Shown: positions 1 to 8,100 of the stretch, one piece after another
Position numbering within the stretch: position 1 is the first letter of the stretch
Layout: the number at the start of each line of letters is the position of its first letter
Assembly (NCBI GenBank): GCA_013002885.1
Contig: JABDLS010000134.1
Span: forward strand, 1 to 32,194
DNA from: Gemmatimonadota bacterium
GTDB taxonomy: Bacteria; Gemmatimonadota; Gemmatimonadetes; Longimicrobiales; Gaopeijiaceae
Direction of reading: 5' to 3'
DNA: 32,194 nt
Program-made: the position numbers and the translations under genes
The notes under the pieces: model-generated
The model's database searches: none
What the model was told of the DNA's origin: nothing
Seen by the model: only the letters and a program-made list of their open reading frames with translations

Positions 1-1
1 C

Positions 2-163
2 ACCGCATGCATCATCACCCTGGCGCTCATCGAGGGGGGCGGCCTCATCGTCATCACGTTGTCCATCGTCACGGGCGTGGCCACGTGGGCATTGGTGGGC
101 GGCGGAGCGGCCGTGGTCGTAATGCTCATGGCGCGACCCGCCAGAAGCGAGTTGGAGGGCTGA
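2..163 (+). CDS. C-terminal fragment of a small membrane protein (cut by window start)
   Basis: An open frame enters from the left edge and ends at TGA 161-163, giving 53 residues. They read as two hydrophobic stretches: one starting ACIITLALIEGG and running through IVITLSIVTGVATWALV, and a second rich in V, L and M (VVVMLMA), followed by a short polar tail ARSELEG. This is what the end of an integral membrane protein looks like. The frame is chosen because the competing frame over the same bases is an improbable His/Arg/Gly-rich run. It is convergent with the decarboxylase gene that follows. The family cannot be named from this fragment. Confidence 0.5.
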   Translation, partial: TACIITLALIEGGGLIVITLSIVTGVATWALVGGGAAVVVMLMARPARSELEG

Positions 164-219
164 GGGCCCGTCCAGGGAAGACATCGGAAGTACAGACTGG
201 CAGGTCCGACTTCGCCCCG

Positions 220-1662
220 TCAGCTTCCGGTCGAAGCCGCTCCTGCGCCCTCGGCTTCGACCGACTCAGCGACCTCCCGTAGTAACGTCCAAAGCTGCTC
301 CACGTCCTCCCTGGTCGTCTTGATATTGCCCACGGCCACTCGGAGGACCGTCTGTCCGTTCAGCGATGTGTGCGTAATAAAGGCCGCCCCGCTGGCGTTC
401 ACTCGCTCGAGGATCGCGTGATTCAGCTCGTCGGTGTGGCTTCCGCCCGCTTCGGACGTGTAGCGGAACGCGACGGCCGCCAGTTCCACCGGCGCCAGCA
501 CTGACCAGCCGGGCTCCGCCTCGATCCAGCTTGCCAGCTCCCGTGCCAACTCGATGTGGTGGCGGATCCTGGCAACGAGTCCCTGGCGACCGAAGTAACG
601 AAGGACGAACCAGAGCTTGAGAGAACGGAAGCGACGTCCGAGGGAGACGCCGTAGTCCATGAGGCTGCGGGCAGACGCGGCTTCAGAGCTGGACAGGTAC
701 TCGGGAACGAGGGAGAACGCTCGGACGAGTTCGTCCGGGCGGCGGCAGAAGAGGACCGAACAGTCAATGGGCGTGAAGAGCCATTTATGGGGGTTCACCA
801 CCACCGAATCCGCCTCCCCCCACCCCGCGAATCGGGAGCGAAGCTCGGGGAGCATCGCGGCGGGGCCACCGTACGCGGCGTCCACATGTAGCCACGCGCC
901 GTGCTCTCGAGCCACCGCCGCGACCTCCCCGACCGGATCGATGGACGCGGTGGAGGTGGTTCCCAACGTGGCAACGACCGCTACCGGCCTCACGCCCTCA
1001 TCCACGTCTCTTCGAATCGTTTCCGAGAGTGCGTCGACGTCCATTTCGAAACGGCTGTTCGTTGGGACGGTGCGGTACCCCCTACGGCCGAAGCCCATCG
1101 CCATCACTGCCTTCTCGACGGACGAGTGAGCCTGCTCCGAAGCGTAGACACGTCCCCGGGGAAGACCGAACAGTCCGTCCTCCTGGACCTCCGGGTACGC
1201 GACCCCGCGAGCTGCGGCAAGGGCGTACAGGGTCGATGAGGAAGCGGTGTCGTTGATGACCCCCTCGAACGGCTGGGGGAGTCCGAGGAGGGCCCTCAGC
1301 CAATCGGTGGTGACATCCTCAAGTTCGGTGGCCACCGGCGAACTGCGCCACACCATGGCGTTCACGTTGAGCGCGGCGGTGAGCATCTCTCCCAGAATCC
1401 CCGGTCCCGACGCGGTCACGGAGAAATAGCCATAGAAGGCCGGGTGATTCCAATGGTTGAGCCCGGGCACCACCACCGAACGGAAGTCCGCCAAGATCTC
1501 GTCCATGCTGTCGCCGAAGTCGGGCGCCTCGGCAGGGAGCGCGTCGCGAATGGATCCGGGCTTCAGCGAAGGGAATACCGGGAATGTCCGGACGCTGGCG
1601 AGGTAGTCGGCGATCCAGTCGGAAGTCTCCCGGCCGAGCCTCTGGAACTCGGCGGGGGGCAT
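220..1662 (-). CDS. PLP-dependent group II amino-acid decarboxylase (aromatic-L-amino-acid decarboxylase-like)
   Basis: This 480-residue protein has the full length and motif order of the group II (pyridoxal_deC) decarboxylases, which remove CO2 from amino acids such as Trp, Tyr, Phe or DOPA to give amines. The Schiff-base lysine is K293 in NPHKWLF. The ring-stacking histidine is H179 in SEQAHSSVEKA, and the pyridine-N aspartate is D261 in HVDAAYGG. The N-terminal PAFYGYF and TELEDVTTDWL segments are also typical of the AADC branch. The substrate cannot be read from sequence. The segment VINDTASSSTL replaces the QGTASE-type text usual in AADC, so the preferred amino acid may differ. It lies 20 nt downstream of the RsbRD_N-like gene and is probably cotranscribed with it and the histidine kinase. 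The protein is probably cytoplasmic, since no signal peptide is seen. Confidence 0.9.
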   Translation of the reverse strand: MPPAEFQRLGRETSDWIADYLASVRTFPVFPSLKPGSIRDALPAEAPDFGDSMDEILADFRSVVVPGLNHWNHPAFYGYFSVTASGPGILGEMLTAALNVNAMVWRSSPVATELEDVTTDWLRALLGLPQPFEGVINDTASSSTLYALAAARGVAYPEVQEDGLFGLPRGRVYASEQAHSSVEKAVMAMGFGRRGYRTVPTNSRFEMDVDALSETIRRDVDEGVRPVAVVATLGTTSTASIDPVGEVAAVAREHGAWLHVDAAYGGPAAMLPELRSRFAGWGEADSVVVNPHKWLFTPIDCSVLFCRRPDELVRAFSLVPEYLSSSEAASARSLMDYGVSLGRRFRSLKLWFVLRYFGRQGLVARIRHHIELARELASWIEAEPGWSVLAPVELAAVAFRYTSEAGGSHTDELNHAILERVNASGAAFITHTSLNGQTVLRVAVGNIKTTREDVEQLWTLLREVAESVEAEGAGAASTGS

Positions 1663-1682
1663 GTCACCGAGGGTTTCCGGAC

Positions 1683-2348
1683 TCAGTGTTCCCGGGCTCC
1701 GTCGTTCCAGGGCGCCTGCCGGAGGATGTCGGCCACCTCGGAAGCGATCTCGGCGAGTTGCTCCTCGGCCTGGGCGCCGAATGCGTCGGCGGCCAGCGCC
1801 GGGACCGCGACGCCATCACCCTCGAAGAACTGGAAGAAGAGGGCGTCGGTGTGACCCACGCTCACATGAGTCACCGCACGGTCGAGGGACCGGTTCAGCC
1901 TGAGGAACTCGCGCAACACGAGCGGCGCGTCGCAATGACCGGGGGGATCCCGGTACAGCTCACGAATGACCAGTTCACGGAGTACGTGGAGCTCGTCGAT
2001 GGCCTCTCCCGCCGCGAGACCTCGCTTGGCAGCGACCGCCCCGTACAGCTCGGAAAGCCGATCCCAGCGGGATTCGATCTGGTTGCGGTAGGGACCCACC
2101 ATCTCGGGCAACAGCTCGACGAGTTGGCTCGCGAACCGTCGAACCAGCGCAGGGCCGCCGGAGCCACCGCCGAGCTCGCGTGCCTGGAGCTCATGCATCC
2201 AGTTCTCCACCAGCCCTTCCTTGCGGGCACCGAGCCACCGGCTCAAGTCGATCCCCCCCGGGACTCGGACCTCTTCATTGTCGGTGACCCCCACGTCACG
2301 GGGCCTGGATTCGTACTCTGGTGCGCTTGCCTCTGTCGTACCTGGCAT
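1683..2348 (-). CDS. RsbRD_N-like all-helical sensor-type protein
   Basis: The protein has 221 residues. A polar N-terminus of about 30 residues is followed by an all-alpha domain beginning near IDLSRWLGARKEGLVENWM. It continues with helices around LVRRFASQLVELLP, LHVLRELVIREL and LREFLRLNRSLDRAVTHVS. This pattern matches the RsbRD N-terminal domain (PF14361-type), normally found fused to STAS domains or histidine kinases as a putative input module. Here it stands alone, with a long C-terminal helix and no STAS or kinase part. It lies between the NtrY-like kinase (82 nt upstream) and the decarboxylase, so it may be an accessory input or a partner of that kinase. The start could instead be an internal GTG before TDNEEV, as the first 30 residues are not conserved-looking. 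The family call is by eye and moderate. Confidence 0.65.
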   Translation of the reverse strand: MPGTTEASAPEYESRPRDVGVTDNEEVRVPGGIDLSRWLGARKEGLVENWMHELQARELGGGSGGPALVRRFASQLVELLPEMVGPYRNQIESRWDRLSELYGAVAAKRGLAAGEAIDELHVLRELVIRELYRDPPGHCDAPLVLREFLRLNRSLDRAVTHVSVGHTDALFFQFFEGDGVAVPALAADAFGAQAEEQLAEIASEVADILRQAPWNDGAREH

Positions 2349-2431
2349 CGGGTTGGAATTGAGGGGGAAGCGTCGAGACCTTTACAACATATCAGACGCC
2401 CGGGCCGAGAAAAAAGGATTCAATGGAGGGA

Positions 2432-5400
2432 TCAGGCTTCCTGGGCGTTCTCGCCGCCGTCCCAGGGCTGAAGGGTGACGAAGACGGTGGTCCCCTGCCC
2501 TACCTCGCTCTCCACGGTGACGCTCCCGCCCCATGCCCGCACCACTCGCTGGACGATGGCGAGACCCAAGCCGGTACCCTTGGAACGGGTGCTGAACTGC
2601 GGCTCGAAGATCCGTGGCAGGACGTCGGCCGGAATACCCACACCGTCGTCGGCCACGGCCAGGATCACCGCCTCCGGTTCCCCCTCCCCACGGCGGGCGG
2701 TGATGACCACGCGGGTTCCCTCGCGACCAGCGAGTCGGGCGTTTTCGAGGAGATTCACGAGGACCTCCTTGAGCTCCGTCGTCCGCGCCAGGACCGGGGG
2801 CAGGCGGGGCTCCACATCGGCTTCGAATCGAATGCGGGCGGCAGAGCCACCATAGAGCGCCATGACCTCGGCGATCACGTCGCCGACGAACACGGGAGAG
2901 AGGGGCGCTTCCTGCGCTCCTGGAGCCCCGAAGCGTGAGAACGACTGGGCGATCTCTGCCAGTCGGTCGATCTCGGCCAGCATGGCATCGGCGTTCTTGG
3001 TGAGGACGGCGTCGAAGTCGGGGTGATCGTCGTCCCAGGCCCGTCGTACGTGCTGGATGCTCAGCTTGATGGGCGTGAGGGGGTTCTTCACCTCGTGGGC
3101 TACCTGTCGGGCCATCTCTCCCCATGCCAGGACACGCTCGGCCCTGAGCTCGTCCGTCACGTCGTCCAGTGCCACCACGACACCTCGCCTCGTCCCGAAG
3201 GACCCCAACCGTCGGGCTCGCACCCGGACCCGCCGCTCACCGACCTGGACATCGGTATTGGCCTCGTCGGCCTGACCTTCCAGGTACTCGCTCAACCAGC
3301 GGGTGAGAGCCTCGCCCAGATCCCCTTCGGCGGGTAGCTCACGTCCCACCACGACTGTCGACCCGAGTAGCTCTTCGGCTCTGGGGTTGACGAGGGTCAC
3401 TCGCCCACCGGGATCCAGGGCCACCATGCCCACGGCGGCCTCATCCATGATGAGCTGAGTTCGCCGCGTGGTGCGGAGAAGTTGGCGCCGAGCCCGTCGG
3501 ACGCGCCCCACCATGCGATTGAAGGCCCGGAATACCGCCCCGAACTCGTCGCTCCGGTGCGCCGGCAGTCGAAGGCCCAGGTCACCCGAGCCCACCCGTT
3601 CCGACGCGAGCTGAAGCGCTCGGATGGGACGGGTCAGGGCCCGACCGGCCACCATGGCAAGTGCGAGGGAAAGCCCGGCACCGAGAAGGACCACGAAGGC
3701 GAGGATCTCGATGAGGTCCGTGGTCTGGAGGGCGCTCGACCCCTCCTGAAGGGGCACCTGTGCCGCGAGGACGTCACCGTCGGGCAGACGTCGGTATGCG
3801 GTCACGTACTCCCACCTGCCCACCGATGTCTCCTCCAGCGCCTGCACCGACTCATGCCCGGCCAGCGTCCGGTGGACGTCGTACGGCGTCCATCCCTCGT
3901 AGAGGCCGAGCTCGACGAGCTCCTCCAACGACCCTTCCCTCAGCTCGCCGTTGCGGTACTCCAGGAGCTCGGCCCCGACCTGACTCGCCAGAAGCTCCAT
4001 CCTCCCCTCGAGAGCCCGGTACCAGTTCGCCGCGTCCTCGACGACGCGTTCCGCGATCACCTCCGCCGATCGATGAGACGCCTGGGCAAGCGTGCGATAC
4101 GCCACGGTACCGAAGAGCGCGTTGGCGAGAGCGAAGAAGCCGAAGAGGGCCAGCGTGACCCTGGCCCGGAAGGAGATGACGAACCGCGAGAAGTCGGGGA
4201 CTCTGCGGCCCGTCTCACCCGAGAGGGCCCGTCCCACAGCCCAGAAAAGGAGGAGGACGAAGAGATTCGCTACCGCCAGCAGCGTACCTCTCGCGAGTGC
4301 AAGCGGAGCGCCCGGGCGCTCGACGGCGTAGTGGGCGAGGTATTGGGGGCCGTTGGAGAAACGGAGGCCCAGCTCCGCCCTCCACCCCTCGGGCGTCCGG
4401 ACGACCTGAACCCCGCCTGCGGGCGCCGCTTCCTCCTCAGGCAGAGGGAGCACGCTCAGGGCCTCCAGTTCAGCGTCCCGAACGCCCCTGAGGAGCGTGC
4501 CCATGGCCGATCGCCCAGCCGTTTCGGGAAATGGCGGCGCCACCGCCCCGAGCATCCGATCACCTGACAGCTCCGCAGTGAGAATGTACCGCGCATCGTC
4601 TTGATCGAGTTGTGCCAGCTGCACCCCCCCTGCTCTTCGTCCCTGGGCAAGAAGATCCTGATACGGTTGGGGCTCGGTTTCGGCGACTCCGATGCGCAAC
4701 CCCTCGCCCGGAGAGCCGTCGCGCTGCTCGATCTGAAGCCACACCGGATATCCCGTCTCCGCGAGCCCACTCAGCCGCCACCCGTCGTAGAGAACGCTCA
4801 CGTCTTCGGCTCCACTGGCGTCCAGGGAGTCGGCCAGTCGGGCGAAGTCCAGGAGGCGATCCTCGAGCTCCACGTCTTCCACGGCTGCGAGCGCGGTGAG
4901 CCGCTGGGCGCCCTCCGCCAGTCGTGCTTCCACCCGCTGACCCCAAGCCACGGGGATCGTCGCCGTGCTGCCCAGTAGTGCCGCGGTGGTCCATCGCACA
5001 ACGGAAGACCTCCACCCGGGGCTGCGCTGGAGAGCGAGCGCCGCCACCCCACCCGGCAGCGCCCAGGCAGCAGCCCAGAGGACCGAAACGCTTCCGAACC
5101 AGGCGACCTGGCCGCCGAGGAGAGCGGAGAGGCCGACGGCTCCGAAGCCGGCCGCGGCCAACAGCCTTCCGGAGGGCGCGGCGGACCCCGCCGCGTGAGT
5201 CAATGAGACACCGGCGAGGATCGAAAGGAGGGCGCTTCCCACGAACTGATAGGCGATCCAAGGAGTCCTGCCCTGTGCGAGCACCGCCGGTTCGACAGCG
5301 ATCTGCAGGGCCAAGAGGACGAGGGGAAACGCGACCGCCACGATGGCGCCGATGACGGACGGGGACAGCGACACCCTGAGACGCGGCGCGACCCCGACGA

Positions 5401-6460
5401 ACGCACCAAGGACCGCCACCACGAGGGCCAGTCGTCCAAGTCCCAGGGAACCCACCAATGCACCTTCCGGCCCGAACAACGGCGCCGCCACGTCCCACCC
5501 CTCCACCGGAACGAACGCGGCAACCACGAGGAGCGTAACAACCGCGGCCAGCGCCTCAGCGAGAGCGAAAGGCCCTCCGAAGGCGAGGAGCACCCACGCC
5601 GCCCCCGCGAGGATGCCGATGTTGATGGACCAGCCCCGTTGCACGGCGGCGGCACGCTCGTCTGCCGTCGGTCGTTCCAGGACGACGCTGAGGAGGCGGT
5701 CCTCGTCCAAGGCGAGGTCCCAGATGGCCTCGGCGACCCCAGGGTCCTCTTCGGTGATGCGAATCCGCTCTCCGGTCTCCTCGAAGAAACGGCTCGCAAG
5801 GTCGCCCATGTCGGCACCCAAGCCCTCCGGCAGGGCCGCCCGGAGCAGGTACGCCGCCACGGCCACGCTTCCACCGGCATCACGTTGCGTGAGGTACAGA
5901 TACCCGAAGAGAGGCAGGTCGCGGTACGACTCCGGGCGTGCCCCCCGCTGCACCGTCTCCGGGACCTTGCCTCGGTGAACACCGTCCCAGGCGACGAGCT
6001 CTCCGTCGGAGTCGTAGAGCGCAAGCGCCGAAGAACGGAAGCGCTGGCGCAGCTCCTCCAGATCGGATTGAGCGAGTTCGCGGCCTCGTTCTTCCCAGGC
6101 AGCAAGGAGAGCCTCCGCCGCCGCCGTCCCATCGATCTGACGCCGATCGAGCTCCTCACTCAGCAGCTCACCGACCTCATCGACCCGTCGGTCCCAATAC
6201 GCGTCCCAGTCTCCGCGGATCTCACCAACCTGGCGTTCGGCGTGGAATCCACCCAGGATGCCGACCAGAACCAGTACGAGGCCCGCTCGCCCCCATATGT
6301 TCCTGGGGCCAGCGACGAGTATGGCGCTGGCGGCGCCGGCGGCCGCCACTGGCAACGCCCACGCCGTCCCGGTGCCCGACCACCACCAGAGAGAGGCGAT
6401 CGCGATCCATGGACCGGCCAGACGGGGTATCGTCAGAAGGTGTCGACTCGGCGACGTCAT
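2432..6460 (-). CDS. Giant multi-membrane NtrY-like sensor histidine kinase
   Basis: The protein has 1342 residues, nearly twice the length of a normal NtrY kinase. It begins with three hydrophobic segments (about 17-72) and an extracytoplasmic stretch (about 73-278). A bundle of about eight membrane segments follows (280-505), then a second extracytoplasmic domain (about 506-724), membrane segments near 725-743 and 763-788, a third sensor region (789-912) and a last membrane segment (915-938). The cytoplasmic part is HAMP (938-990), PAS (about 1000-1105), HisKA with phospho-acceptor H1122 in AHEVKNPLTPIKLS, and a HATPase with N-box LLENAR, DDGVGIP and GTGLGLAI. The H-box and the SFSRFG text are of the NtrY type. 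No response regulator is encoded nearby, so the partner is elsewhere. Its 5' end overlaps the divergent creatininase-like gene. Ligand and output are unknown. Confidence 0.92.
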   Translation of the reverse strand: MTSPSRHLLTIPRLAGPWIAIASLWWWSGTGTAWALPVAAAGAASAILVAGPRNIWGRAGLVLVLVGILGGFHAERQVGEIRGDWDAYWDRRVDEVGELLSEELDRRQIDGTAAAEALLAAWEERGRELAQSDLEELRQRFRSSALALYDSDGELVAWDGVHRGKVPETVQRGARPESYRDLPLFGYLYLTQRDAGGSVAVAAYLLRAALPEGLGADMGDLASRFFEETGERIRITEEDPGVAEAIWDLALDEDRLLSVVLERPTADERAAAVQRGWSINIGILAGAAWVLLAFGGPFALAEALAAVVTLLVVAAFVPVEGWDVAAPLFGPEGALVGSLGLGRLALVVAVLGAFVGVAPRLRVSLSPSVIGAIVAVAFPLVLLALQIAVEPAVLAQGRTPWIAYQFVGSALLSILAGVSLTHAAGSAAPSGRLLAAAGFGAVGLSALLGGQVAWFGSVSVLWAAAWALPGGVAALALQRSPGWRSSVVRWTTAALLGSTATIPVAWGQRVEARLAEGAQRLTALAAVEDVELEDRLLDFARLADSLDASGAEDVSVLYDGWRLSGLAETGYPVWLQIEQRDGSPGEGLRIGVAETEPQPYQDLLAQGRRAGGVQLAQLDQDDARYILTAELSGDRMLGAVAPPFPETAGRSAMGTLLRGVRDAELEALSVLPLPEEEAAPAGGVQVVRTPEGWRAELGLRFSNGPQYLAHYAVERPGAPLALARGTLLAVANLFVLLLFWAVGRALSGETGRRVPDFSRFVISFRARVTLALFGFFALANALFGTVAYRTLAQASHRSAEVIAERVVEDAANWYRALEGRMELLASQVGAELLEYRNGELREGSLEELVELGLYEGWTPYDVHRTLAGHESVQALEETSVGRWEYVTAYRRLPDGDVLAAQVPLQEGSSALQTTDLIEILAFVVLLGAGLSLALAMVAGRALTRPIRALQLASERVGSGDLGLRLPAHRSDEFGAVFRAFNRMVGRVRRARRQLLRTTRRTQLIMDEAAVGMVALDPGGRVTLVNPRAEELLGSTVVVGRELPAEGDLGEALTRWLSEYLEGQADEANTDVQVGERRVRVRARRLGSFGTRRGVVVALDDVTDELRAERVLAWGEMARQVAHEVKNPLTPIKLSIQHVRRAWDDDHPDFDAVLTKNADAMLAEIDRLAEIAQSFSRFGAPGAQEAPLSPVFVGDVIAEVMALYGGSAARIRFEADVEPRLPPVLARTTELKEVLVNLLENARLAGREGTRVVITARRGEGEPEAVILAVADDGVGIPADVLPRIFEPQFSTRSKGTGLGLAIVQRVVRAWGGSVTVESEVGQGTTVFVTLQPWDGGENAQEA

Positions 6461-7164
6461 CCGCCATCGACCAGTTGCCGTGGCCAGAAGTCCGTCTGAA
6501 GATCGACGCCGATCCTCGACTCATCCTGCCCGTAGGCGCTCTGGAGCAACACGGTCCGCACCTCCCGGTGGGAAGCAACATCGTGATCGCTCGTCATGTT
6601 GCCCGAGCCGTAGCCGCGGCGACGGGCATCCTGCGAGCTCCGACACTCTCTTACGGCGTCACCGTCGGGGGAGGTCCCTACGCGGGGCGCGCAGGGCTGC
6701 GGAGGAAGACGTTGCACAGGGTCGTCAATGAGCTGGTGCAGATGTGGGAGGATGACGGAATCGAGCACTTCGCCATCATCACGGCCCATCGATTCGAACC
6801 TCACCTGGAGGCATTGCTCATGACGGCGACAGGGCCCTCCTCACGCTCGGTCTATGACCTGTACCAGATCGACGTATCCGACATCGTCGAATCCGACCCG
6901 GAGCTGGAACACGCCGGGGAACTCGAGACGTCGCTGATGCTCCACCTCTCGCCGAAACTCGTCAGAAGCGAACGAGCCCGGGACTTCCTCCCCGAGGGCG
7001 GGGCGCTCCGAAGATACACCCGTCGTCGGGTGCCGAAACCACCGACCGGCTCCCAGGGCGTCATCGGATCACCAAGCCTCGGTACGGCCGAGAAGGGCCA
7101 GGCCGTCTTCACCCGGTACGTAGAGAAGATCTCCAACGCCCTCGAGGTCGATCCAACCTGGTAG
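6409..7164 (+). CDS. Creatininase-family protein with altered metal-binding residues
   Basis: Starting at ATG 6409 the protein has 251 residues and shows the creatininase/MftE-like fold signature. LPVGALEQHGPHLP (E46, H48) opens the metal site, HAGELETSLML lies at 168-178, and a typical C-terminal GSPSLGTAEKG follows. Two normal features are changed. The metal-ligand Asp of the usual TD pair is replaced by N57 (GSNIVIA). The NGHGGN or NGHYEN motif reads TAHRFEPH, keeping H127 but with Glu moved to 130. It may be a diverged amidohydrolase or a non-catalytic member. The ATG lies 52 nt inside the divergent kinase gene, and a GAGAGG 13 nt upstream is a weak ribosome site. The only later in-frame start near the domain is TTG 6475. 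Substrate is unknown. The secreted-protein gene follows 39 nt downstream. Confidence 0.8.
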   Translation: MDRPDGVSSEGVDSATSSAIDQLPWPEVRLKIDADPRLILPVGALEQHGPHLPVGSNIVIARHVARAVAAATGILRAPTLSYGVTVGGGPYAGRAGLRRKTLHRVVNELVQMWEDDGIEHFAIITAHRFEPHLEALLMTATGPSSRSVYDLYQIDVSDIVESDPELEHAGELETSLMLHLSPKLVRSERARDFLPEGGALRRYTRRRVPKPPTGSQGVIGSPSLGTAEKGQAVFTRYVEKISNALEVDPTW

Positions 7165-7203
7165 TCCGGCGAACCAGGGTGCTCGCGTCGTGTAGTAGCG
7201 CTC

Positions 7204-7899
7204 ATGTCCCGCTCTATCGCAATGGCTTTCGTGTTGGTCGCCCTCGCCTGGTCCCCGTCCGTCTCCGCGCAGGGCGTGGTTATCGACCAAGGTCAATTCG
7301 AGATCAGCGTGGGAGGCGAGCCGGTGGGGACCGAGGATTTCGTCATCCGGCGTGCCAGTCTCGGCCTCGGCGCGGCGTTCTTCGCCAATGCGACCATCGC
7401 TCTCGGCCCCGACGGCTCCATCAGTCGTATCGCACCTCTGCTCCGCGCCCTCCCACCGGACGGGCACGCGGAGAGCTATCAGGTGGAAGTCACGGGTGAG
7501 GGAGCAATGGACCTTCGCCTGGCCCAGTCCGGACGTCGATACGTGGCAACCATCCGTTCCGAGATCGGTGCCGAGGACCGGGAATTCCAGGCCCGGCCGG
7601 AGACGCGTATCATCGATCTGGGGGTGGCCCACCACCACTACTTCGTGCGGGATCTTCGCTCGGAGCGACCCGCACACGTCCTGGAGCCGAGAACGCGGGC
7701 GCAGTACACCCTTACCGCAGTGGAGCGGCAAGAGGTAGAGATCCAGGTCGGACCGAACAGCATCCAGGTCCGCAGAGTGGACTTCACCTCCGAAGGAGGC
7801 CACGACCGAACCGTCTGGTATGACCGTCAGGGACGGGTCGTACGCGTCGAGATTCCGGCCCTGGCGTGGACAGCAGAGCGCACCGACCTGGTGGGTTGA
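7204..7899 (+). CDS. Secreted beta-rich protein, DUF6134/DUF3108-like
   Basis: The protein has 231 residues. A clear signal peptide (SRSIAMAFVLVALAWSPSVSA, cleavage probably after VSAQ) is followed by an alternating beta-strand pattern with no transmembrane segment. The start of the mature part, GQFEISVGGEPVGTEDF, and the later TVWYDRQGRVVRVEIP resemble periplasmic DUF6134/DUF3108-type proteins. Those have a 'converted to lipid-like carrier' beta architecture but no defined reaction. No catalytic motif is visible. It lies between the creatininase-like gene and the TolC operon, on the same strand as both. A functional link with the exporter is possible but unproven. The family call is from memory of sequence style. 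Confidence 0.65.
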   Translation: MSRSIAMAFVLVALAWSPSVSAQGVVIDQGQFEISVGGEPVGTEDFVIRRASLGLGAAFFANATIALGPDGSISRIAPLLRALPPDGHAESYQVEVTGEGAMDLRLAQSGRRYVATIRSEIGAEDREFQARPETRIIDLGVAHHHYFVRDLRSERPAHVLEPRTRAQYTLTAVERQEVEIQVGPNSIQVRRVDFTSEGGHDRTVWYDRQGRVVRVEIPALAWTAERTDLVG

Positions 7900-7940
7900 A
7901 CGGGGTGAGCTGAAGGGGCTCTGGGGTTACCTTCCAGCGT

Positions 7941-7953
7941 TCACGTACCGTGA
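7941..7953. promoter_or_regulatory. Short dyad upstream of the TolC operon, possible operator
   Basis: The 200-nt gap between the secreted-protein gene and tolC holds no credible gene. It contains a dyad TCACG-TAC-CGTGA centred at 7947, about 150 nt before the tolC start. Dyads of this size are common regulator sites before efflux genes, but no regulator gene is adjacent and the arms are only 5 nt, so chance is possible. Confidence 0.2.
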
Positions 7954-8100
7954 CGCCGGCATGGAGTGAAGATCCCGTCGCCAGCCACCGTATCCGACGT
8001 GTCGTCGGGGGCGCCGGTAGGTGAACCTCCTCGGCCGAGCCACCGTAAGGGGCTCGACGGACCGTGAACGCCCTTCTCGATGTGAAAAGAGGCCCGAAGC

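Noticed and set aside
3482..4567. Long plus-strand open frame (361 codons) opposite the kinase gene
   Set aside because: The minus-strand kinase has continuous domain signatures here. The antisense frame is rich in Arg, Gly, Pro and Glu with no motif, as expected for GC-rich shadows.
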